DNA from: Sulfurimonas sp.
Lineage (GTDB): Bacteria > Campylobacterota > Campylobacteria > Campylobacterales > Sulfurimonadaceae
Length of the DNA: 10,694 nt
Assembly: GCA_027063295.1 (NCBI GenBank)
Contig: JAMORZ010000095.1
Coordinates: forward strand, 1 to 10,694
Direction: 5' to 3'
Below the pieces are notes generated by a model. It was not told the DNA's origin, did not search any database, and saw only the letters and a list, made by a program, of their open reading frames with translations. How positions within the stretch are numbered: the first letter of the stretch is position 1; each line of letters starts with the position of its first letter. The position numbers and the translations under genes were made by a program. This document shows positions 6,025 through 10,694 of the stretch, piece by piece.

Positions 6025-7165
6025 GATAGTACAGAGTAATGAAGGTGTGTGTGCACCTGAAGGATTTTTTGCTGATGGCTTAGATATGGCTTTTATATAT
6101 TCTGAGGAGCTTTGTGAAGTAGCTTCAGTATTTACAACAAACAAAATGACGGCAGCACCTATTCGCCATTTTAGAGCAAAAGGGGAGTTTGAGACAAACT
6201 TTGTACTCATTAACTCAAAAAATGCAAACGCAATGACTGGAAAAGCTGGTATAGCAGATATTGATGAGATTTTAGAAACACTTCCACAGCAAGTGCACAA
6301 TCCGGTGATGAGTTCAACGGGTGTGATTGGAGTACGTCTGCCAAAAGAGAAACTCATTGCTGGGGCAAAAATGTTTGATCTTTCACAAAAAAACCCTAAA
6401 AATGCGGCACAGGCTATTATGACTACAGATAGTTTCTCAAAAGAGATCTCACTTCGTGTAGAGCTTGAAGATGGGAAAAGTTTTACACTTGGTGCAATGG
6501 CAAAAGGTGCAGGGATGATCAACCCTGCAATGGCTACAATGCTTTGTTTTATCACAACAGATGCAGATGTAAACAAAGAGCTAATGCAAGAGATACTCAA
6601 TGATATAACAAAAGTCACTTTCAATGCTGCAAGTGTAGATGGAGATACATCAACAAATGATACAGTACTCCTTTTGAGTAACAAAAAATCTACTGCATTT
6701 GATAAGGCTGCATTTAGAGAAGCACTGCATACTATTATGCTTTTTTTAGCACGTGAGATGGTAAGAGATGGTGAAGGTGCTACAAAACTTGTTACCTACA
6801 ATGTTACAGGTGCAAAAGATGATACTGAAGCAGAAAAAGTAGCCAAAGCACTCTCAGATTCACTTCTAATGAAAACAGCACTTTATGGTGAAGATCCAAA
6901 CTGGGGGCGTATTGCTTCTACTGTTGGTGCAAGTGGAGTGGAGTGCGATGAGGCAACACTTAAGATATCTTTTGATGAACTCTGTGTTTATGATAGAGGG
7001 GAAAATCTCTTTACCCCTGAGATGGAAGAAAAAGCGGCAAAAGTCATGCAGCAAAGTAGCTTTAGCATCTCATGTGACCTGGGGGTTGCAGATGGTAAGT
7101 TCACAGCTTATGGGTGTGACCTTGGATATGAATATGTTAAAATAAACGCAGATTATAGAACATAA
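6017..7165 (+). CDS. argJ: Bifunctional glutamate N-acetyltransferase / ornithine acetyltransferase
   Basis: A 382-residue arginine-synthesis enzyme that moves the acetyl group from N-acetylornithine to glutamate, recycling it. Some members can also make N-acetylglutamate from acetyl-CoA. ArgJ cleaves itself into alpha and beta chains; the motif KGAGMINPAMATMLC places the cut between Ala173 and Thr174, with Thr174 as the new N-terminal nucleophile. The oxyanion-hole region SSTGVIG (99-105), GEDPNWGRIASTVGASG near the C-terminus and the final NADYRT are all conserved. The TTG start lies inside the last codons of the channel gene and has AAGGAG 7 bases upstream, which makes it the best start; it implies coupling to the channel gene. 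Length is close to the usual 380-410 residues. Whether it is mono- or bifunctional cannot be told from sequence. Confidence 0.94.
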   Translation: MYKIVQSNEGVCAPEGFFADGLDMAFIYSEELCEVASVFTTNKMTAAPIRHFRAKGEFETNFVLINSKNANAMTGKAGIADIDEILETLPQQVHNPVMSSTGVIGVRLPKEKLIAGAKMFDLSQKNPKNAAQAIMTTDSFSKEISLRVELEDGKSFTLGAMAKGAGMINPAMATMLCFITTDADVNKELMQEILNDITKVTFNAASVDGDTSTNDTVLLLSNKKSTAFDKAAFREALHTIMLFLAREMVRDGEGATKLVTYNVTGAKDDTEAEKVAKALSDSLLMKTALYGEDPNWGRIASTVGASGVECDEATLKISFDELCVYDRGENLFTPEMEEKAAKVMQQSSFSISCDLGVADGKFTAYGCDLGYEYVKINADYRT

Positions 7166-7182
7166 AAAAAGAGTTGTTCTTG

Positions 7183-7224
7183 CTTTATTACACCTTTTTT
7201 AGGGAAATAAATGATATAATAAAG
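7183..7224. repeat. Inverted repeat overlapping the tetR promoter
   Basis: CTTTATTA (7183-7190) and TAATAAAG (7217-7224) are exact reverse complements with a 26-base centre. The right arm covers part of the TATAAT box. It could be part of a repressor-binding site for autoregulation or a chance pairing in AT-rich DNA. It does not resemble the operator-like palindrome before hydA beyond a single AATGA half-site nearby. Confidence 0.3.
7212..7220 (+). promoter_or_regulatory. Predicted extended -10 promoter of the tetR-hydrogenase operon
   Basis: TGATATAAT combines the extended TGn element with a perfect TATAAT (7215-7220), 29 bases before the TetR ATG. A T-run (7195-7200) lies upstream where a -35 would be, as is common in Campylobacterota. 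The 84-base gap after argJ contains no convincing terminator. A perfect 8-base inverted repeat (7183-7190 with 7217-7224) overlaps the -10. Confidence 0.6.
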
Positions 7225-7249
7225 TATAAAATATCACTATTGGATTGTA

Positions 7250-7843
7250 ATGGCAAGAATAACAAAAGAAGAAAGAAAAAATGGCATCATATCAGCTGCT
7301 TTAAAACTGTTTTCTGAAAAGGGATTTTATATAACAACTATTCCTGATATTGCAGAGAAGGTTGGTATGAGTGTTGGAAACTTTTATAACTATTTTACCT
7401 CCAAAGATATTCTTGCAAAAGAGTTACTTATCTATATATCCACTTATCTTGGTGAGAATATCCGCGATATCAATGAAAGAGATATCTCAACTCAAGAGAA
7501 AATTTATGAGATTGTGTCTATGTACTTTAATATGGCTGAAGAAAAGCCTGAAATGATAGAGTATTTTTTACGTGTGTATCTTTCAAACCGTGAAGTTTTT
7601 AGTGAAGGGTGTGAGGGGATGCTTTGTGTTTCTCCATTTGTAACAGAGATGATGATGTTTTTTGATGATGGTGTTGCTTCTAGTGAGCTTCATGATCAGG
7701 ACTTCTTTTCTGCGTTTGGTTTGTTTATGGGTTACCTTGGTGGTATGGTGTTCCTCTTTGGAGAAAAGATCTTACCGCAACCTCTAGAGTGGTATAAAGA
7801 GTCTATATCACAAAATATTTACAATGCACTCAAATCTCGCTAA
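7250..7843 (+). CDS. TetR/AcrR-family transcriptional regulator
   Basis: A 197-residue TetR-type regulator. Residues 5-60 form the N-terminal DNA-binding domain: EERKNGIISAALKLFSEKGF, then DIAEKVGMSVGNFYNYFTSK, where residues 39-48 are the recognition helix and the YFTSKDIL ending is classical. The remaining 135 or so residues should form the helical ligand and dimerisation domain, which shows no recognisable ligand signature. The ribosome-binding site is weak (GGA). The 3' end overlaps the next gene, a hydrogenase small subunit, by 20 bases, so the two are translated in close coupling. It probably regulates hydrogenase genes; a good candidate operator lies before hydA at 10100-10117. Its ligand, or a protein partner such as the sensory hydrogenase, is not known. 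Confidence 0.88.
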   Translation: MARITKEERKNGIISAALKLFSEKGFYITTIPDIAEKVGMSVGNFYNYFTSKDILAKELLIYISTYLGENIRDINERDISTQEKIYEIVSMYFNMAEEKPEMIEYFLRVYLSNREVFSEGCEGMLCVSPFVTEMMMFFDDGVASSELHDQDFFSAFGLFMGYLGGMVFLFGEKILPQPLEWYKESISQNIYNALKSR

Positions 7844-8726
7844 GCCCCGTTTGCTTTGGCTTCAAGGTGTTACATGCAATGGTAACACCCACTCTTTTTT
7901 AAATCTTCATAGCTTAGAGCAACTCTTATCGAAGTTTGAACTTCTTTATCATCCATCACTACCAGCATTATTTTCACTTGAAGATCTTAGCAAGTGTCAT
8001 CAGAAGTGTGATATTTTGATTTTTGAAGGTACATACGATCCGATGATGCAAAGAGATGGTATTTCTTTGGAGAAGTGGTTGCAGCATTACAGTAGTTGTG
8101 CTCGTTATGTGATCGCAGTGGGTACATGTGCGAGTTTTGGGGGTATTTTTAAGGCAAGTGCTCCAGAGAGAAGTAGTGGAGTTTTATTTGATGCAGACAA
8201 AAAAAGTGGTCCTTTAGTAACTATTGAGCAAAAAGTTATCAACCTTTCAGGATGCCCTATACATCCTGAGTGGCTAGAGTATGTACTTATGATGATAAGT
8301 GCTCAAAAAGAGATACTACTTGATGAGCTTCACCGTCCTCGTGAGCTTTATAGTAATCTTGCACACCATGGTTGTACACGAAATGAGTATTTTGAATGGA
8401 AAGTGGATGCTGAAAATTTTGGTGAAAAAGAGGGGTGTTTGTACTATACTCAAGGGTGTAGAGCACCAATGACACATGCATCATGTAATAAGATATTGTG
8501 GAATGATGTCAGTTCAAAAACACGTGTAGGAACACCATGTTTTGGATGCACTGAGAGTGATTTTCCGCGAAGAGATCTCTTTAGCACAAAAACAAATATG
8601 TCAATACCTGTCGATGTCCCTCTTGGTGTTTCAAAACGCAGTTATCTTACACTTGCTGGGATCGCAAAGACATTTCATATCAAGCGACTGGAGGGAAAAC
8701 TTATTGACTACAAAACAGTTCGTTGA
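7824..8726 (+). CDS. [NiFe] hydrogenase small subunit, cytoplasmic sensory (HupU/HoxB-like) type
   Basis: A 300-residue electron-transfer subunit carrying three Fe-S clusters. The proximal cluster ligands are Cys18 (VTCNGNTHS), Cys102 (AVGTCASFGG) and Cys144 (SGCPIHPEW), but the usual second Cys of CxxC is Asn21. The distal cluster is expected at His181, Cys184, Cys205 and Cys212, and the medial [3Fe-4S] at Cys221, Cys239 and Cys242 (TPCFGCTE). There is no Tat signal peptide, so the protein stays in the cytoplasm, as in group 2 uptake/sensory hydrogenases. The Glu normally two residues after the CxxC (CTGCSE) is His23. The chosen ATG overlaps tetR by 20 bases and lacks a strong Shine-Dalgarno; a TTG at 7851 is possible. 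The 3' end overlaps the large subunit gene. Family call is firm; the sensory role rests on features of the large subunit. Confidence 0.86.
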   Translation: MHSNLAKPRLLWLQGVTCNGNTHSFLNLHSLEQLLSKFELLYHPSLPALFSLEDLSKCHQKCDILIFEGTYDPMMQRDGISLEKWLQHYSSCARYVIAVGTCASFGGIFKASAPERSSGVLFDADKKSGPLVTIEQKVINLSGCPIHPEWLEYVLMMISAQKEILLDELHRPRELYSNLAHHGCTRNEYFEWKVDAENFGEKEGCLYYTQGCRAPMTHASCNKILWNDVSSKTRVGTPCFGCTESDFPRRDLFSTKTNMSIPVDVPLGVSKRSYLTLAGIAKTFHIKRLEGKLIDYKTVR

Positions 8727-10002
8727 ACAGATAGAGGGTGAGGCTTCAATTTATTTCGATATAAAAGATGATAAAGTAGAGTTTGCAACGATCACTTTTC
8801 CCCATTTTCGAGGTATGGAATCAATCCTCAAAGGTAAGAGTGCACTTGATGCTTTGGTGATTACACCAAGAGTATGTGGTATCTGTGGGCATGCTCATTT
8901 AATGGCAACAGTAAGAGCACTTGAAGATGTATATAAAAACAGTTCAAATCCTGTTAGTTTGAGTACAAAAGCAGAGGTGATACGTGAATTTACTTTAGTG
9001 ATAGAGATGATTCAAAATCATTTTAAATGGATCTATCTAAGTATTATTCCAGAGTTGATAAAACTGACACAAACTACACGAATACAAACACCTCTCAAAG
9101 GTGCTTATGCTTCAAGTTTAGCTTCAAAAGCTATCGCTGTTTTTGCAGGGCAATGGCCCCACTCCTCATATATGCTACCAGGTGGGATAACATCTGACCC
9201 CACAAATATTGATATTTTAAAAGCAACTTCCTATCTAGATGAGTTGATTTTATTTTTTGAAAAAGAGACTTTAGGTGTAACCTTGGAACAATTTTTATCA
9301 TTTGAATCATGTAAAGATTTTGCCTCTTTGCAAAGTGATGTTGGATTTATTGAGAGTACTTTAATAGACGTAAGAATGAACACAAAAGGGTTTGCTTATG
9401 ATAGATTTTTAGTGATTGGAAAGCATAATTTTTCAAAACCATCTAAGATGAAACATACTAGATCTTTTCATGTTGAAAGTGCTCTTGTAAAAAGTGTCAA
9501 ACCGTATGCACCACAAGAGAAAAGTTTTGCTCTTAATGCTGTATATAAAGATGATTATTATGAAACAGGACCATTAGCTCGATCTATGTCAAACGCAGTA
9601 CCGGTGATAAAAAATATCCATCGTAGATTTAAAGATAGTGCTTACTCAAGAGTTATGGCAAGGGTTTTTGAACTAGCTTCTTTGATGCAAGAGGCTAAAT
9701 TGTTGTTAGAGAAGATTGATATTACACAACCATCATACAATAAACCTGTAGATTTTTCAAAAATTAGTGGCAGTGGCGTAGGTGTTGTAGAAGCTCCAAG
9801 AGGACCATTACTACACCGTGTAGAGGTGCAAAACGGAGTTATAACATCGTATGAGATTATTACTCCAACACAGTTTAATATAGGTAGTTCCACACAAGAA
9901 AATCCAACCCCTGCACAAAAGGCTATGATAGGTGTTAGTGAGGCAGAAGCGATGTTTATCTTTAAAACATTTGATGTCTGTTCTGTATGTACTACACACT
10001 AA
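8704..10002 (+). CDS. [NiFe] hydrogenase large subunit, sensory (HupV/HoxC-like), no C-terminal peptide
   Basis: This subunit holds the Ni-Fe active site. The N-terminal motif RVCGICGHAH (Cys58, Cys61, His65) and the C-terminal DVCSVCTTH (Cys426, Cys429, His432) give all four nickel-binding Cys. Also visible are YETGPLARS (286-294) and VEAPRGPLLHRV (362-373). The protein ends exactly at His432, so there is no C-terminal extension to be cut by a maturation protease. This is a mark of regulatory hydrogenases (HupV, HoxC). Ile60 in CGIC and Phe107 match the bulky gas-channel pair of H2 sensors. I chose the TTG at 8704 because it has GGAGG 9 bases upstream and gives 432 residues; an ATG at 8542 in the same open frame would add 54 unrelated residues antiparallel to family expectations and overlap the small subunit gene by 185 bases. 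The last Pro of DPCxxC is Val425. Confidence 0.88.
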   Translation: MTTKQFVEQIEGEASIYFDIKDDKVEFATITFPHFRGMESILKGKSALDALVITPRVCGICGHAHLMATVRALEDVYKNSSNPVSLSTKAEVIREFTLVIEMIQNHFKWIYLSIIPELIKLTQTTRIQTPLKGAYASSLASKAIAVFAGQWPHSSYMLPGGITSDPTNIDILKATSYLDELILFFEKETLGVTLEQFLSFESCKDFASLQSDVGFIESTLIDVRMNTKGFAYDRFLVIGKHNFSKPSKMKHTRSFHVESALVKSVKPYAPQEKSFALNAVYKDDYYETGPLARSMSNAVPVIKNIHRRFKDSAYSRVMARVFELASLMQEAKLLLEKIDITQPSYNKPVDFSKISGSGVGVVEAPRGPLLHRVEVQNGVITSYEIITPTQFNIGSSTQENPTPAQKAMIGVSEAEAMFIFKTFDVCSVCTTH

Positions 10003-10050
10003 AAGTTTCTCTCTAGTCCTAAATAAATATAAGAAAAACAAACTTTTAGT
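9998..10050 (+). repeat. Perfect 11-base inverted repeat after the large subunit gene
   Basis: ACTAAAAGTTT (9998-10008, containing the stop codon) and AAACTTTTAGT (10040-10050) are exact reverse complements with a 31-base loop. The stem is AT-rich and the next T-run (10070-10077) is 20 bases away, so it is at best a weak or atypical terminator. It could also be an mRNA 3'-end stabiliser or a protein-binding site upstream of the hydA promoter. Confidence 0.4.
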
Positions 10051-10063
10051 TTAAATTAAAAAT

Positions 10064-10069
10064 TATAAT
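10064..10069 (+). promoter_or_regulatory. Predicted -10 box of the hydA promoter
   Basis: A perfect TATAAT in the 133-base gap before hydA. It would start transcription near position 10076, about 60 bases before the ATG. No strong -35 is seen; the upstream DNA is A/T-rich (AACTTT at the 17-base spacing). The operator-like palindrome lies about 25-40 bases downstream of the predicted start. Confidence 0.5.
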
Positions 10070-10099
10070 ATTTTTTTAAGTAACTCTTTTGTAGCATAG

Positions 10100-10117
10100 T
10101 GAATGATTATTCATTAA
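10100..10117. promoter_or_regulatory. TetR-family (FadR-like) operator candidate in the hydA leader
   Basis: TGAATGA-TTAT-TCATTAA has 7-base arms with one mismatch. It agrees at 16 of 18 positions with the core of the Bacillus subtilis FadR site (TGAATGAMTANTCATTCA), FadR being a TetR-family repressor. It lies between the predicted hydA -10 box and its ribosome-binding site, a position where a bound repressor would block initiation or early elongation. A TetR-family gene starts about 2.9 kb upstream in the adjacent operon. The link between the two is inference. Confidence 0.5.
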
Positions 10118-10135
10118 GAAAAAGAGGAGTTGGCT

Positions 10136-10694
10136 ATGGCAGATAGAATAGAGGGTGTAAAAAAGCTTTTTACATCTAAAAGTGCACGTGTTGATACAAA
10201 CAAAGGTGATGCATATTATGCTAAGTTGTTTGAAACATGTCAAGCAAGGATCGATGAACTAAAAACACAACAACCAATCAATAATAGATTGGAAATAGGG
10301 GATGTTTTAGAGACTCATGGTATAGAGAGACGTGATTTTATGAAGTGGGCGAGTGCTGTAACAGGTATGTTGATGTTACCAGCTTCATTCACTCCTCTTG
10401 TAGCAGATGCTGCACTTATGATGAATCGTGCTCCTGTTATCTGGTTGGAACTCTCTGATTGTGCAGGAAACTCAGAAGCATTGCTTCGTTCAGATGGACC
10501 AAAAATCGATGAGATCGTACTAGATATCATCTCTTTAGAGTTTCATGAAACACTTCAAGCAGCAGCTGGACATCAAGCTGAAAAGCAACTAGAAGAAGCG
10601 ATGGAGCATTTTAAAGACAAGTATCTTCTTTTTGTAGAGGGTGCAATTCCAATGGGTAACAATGGTACATTTGGTACTATCGGTGCAAGTGGTG
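10136..10694 (+). CDS. hydA: Tat-exported [NiFe] uptake hydrogenase small subunit (partial, 3' end outside window)
   Basis: The first 186 residues of a membrane-associated respiratory uptake hydrogenase small subunit. A twin-arginine motif ERRDFMKW (64-71) is followed by a hydrophobic stretch (72-90) and a likely cleavage site near VADA (89-92), so the enzyme is exported folded to the periplasm. About 63 residues precede the twin arginines, unusually long for a Tat signal, though extended leaders occur in Campylobacterota HydA proteins as I recall them. The mature N-terminus matches the family: PVIWLELSDCAGNSEALLRS, then LEFHETLQAAAG and LFVEGAIPMG. The first proximal cluster ligand is Cys109, but the second Cys of CxxC is Asn112. 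The start has GAGGAG 6 bases upstream. The remaining ligands and the large subunit, cytochrome b and maturation genes expected downstream are not in view. Confidence 0.9.
   Translation, partial: MADRIEGVKKLFTSKSARVDTNKGDAYYAKLFETCQARIDELKTQQPINNRLEIGDVLETHGIERRDFMKWASAVTGMLMLPASFTPLVADAALMMNRAPVIWLELSDCAGNSEALLRSDGPKIDEIVLDIISLEFHETLQAAAGHQAEKQLEEAMEHFKDKYLLFVEGAIPMGNNGTFGTIGASG

Noticed and set aside
5592..6056. A 154-codon minus-strand open frame opposite the channel gene
   Set aside because: It lies wholly opposite the RCK domain coding sequence, has no ribosome-binding site and no recognisable motif.
5983..6684. A 233-codon open frame on the minus strand opposite argJ
   Set aside because: argJ is fully supported by family motifs on the + strand; the antisense frame is Ser/Ile-rich, matches no family I know and is a codon-bias artefact.
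7164..7200. Possible terminator after argJ (A-run then T-run)
   Set aside because: Only a 7-base A/T stem with no G/C core; too weak to call.
8542..8703. Upstream ATG at 8542 as the start of the hydrogenase large subunit
   Set aside because: The extra 54 residues match no hydrogenase N-terminus and would overlap the small subunit gene by 185 bases; the TTG at 8704 has a good Shine-Dalgarno and fits the family.
10003..10135. Sigma54 promoter before hydA, as in NtrC-type (HupR/HoxA) control
   Set aside because: No GG-N10-GC element of the right form is present in the leader.
1..10694. CRISPR arrays, insertion sequences, tRNA or rRNA genes
   Set aside because: No spaced direct repeats, transposase-like proteins, tRNA-like cloverleaf or rRNA motifs were seen on either strand.

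Overview
The window most likely comes from a hydrogen-oxidising member of the Campylobacterota (Epsilonproteobacteria), of a Sulfurimonas/Sulfurovum-like type. This is inferred from the AT-rich base composition, from the gene pairings rpe with dnaQ and rpmB with an RCK potassium channel (both known from Helicobacter pylori and relatives), and from a Campylobacterota-style HydA with a long leader before its twin-arginine motif. No database search was possible, so the genus is not fixed.

Left part (1-4521). A short YgiT-type zinc-finger antitoxin on the + strand, with the last codons of what may be its partner upstream, converges on a leftward block. In order of transcription this block is an HDOD protein, a multidomain CheX-type protein (ATGA overlap), then rpe, trpF and dnaQ (1-base and 11-base overlaps). 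rpe has its own good -10 box, so there are probably two transcription units: one for signalling/chemotaxis and one joining pentose phosphate, tryptophan and proofreading genes.

Middle part (4522-7165). A 167-base divergent intergenic region leads into rpmB, a two-TM potassium channel with an RCK domain, and argJ. The genes are tightly packed, and the channel and argJ start at TTG. The channel has a well-formed internal ribosome-binding site and ATG exactly at the pore/RCK boundary. This suggests a second, soluble RCK product, as known for MthK.

Right part (7166-10694). This is the accessory and most interesting region. A TetR-family regulator overlaps by 20 bases the small subunit of a cytoplasmic [NiFe] hydrogenase, which overlaps its large subunit by 23 bases. 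The large subunit stops exactly at the last active-site His, with no cleavable C-terminal peptide, and carries Ile and Phe at the gas-channel positions. Together with the absence of a Tat signal, these are hallmarks of H2-sensing (HupUV/HoxBC) hydrogenases. No histidine kinase is seen, and a TetR gene sits in its place. Next, under its own promoter, comes a Tat-exported uptake hydrogenase small subunit (hydA, cut by the window end). Its leader contains a near-palindrome closely resembling a known TetR-family (FadR-type) operator. Both hydrogenase small subunits have Asn where the second Cys ligand of the proximal Fe-S cluster is expected.

Working model (inference): a sensory hydrogenase signals to a TetR repressor, which controls the respiratory uptake hydrogenase through the operator in the hydA leader. 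This would be an H2-response circuit different from the HupT/HoxJ kinase route.
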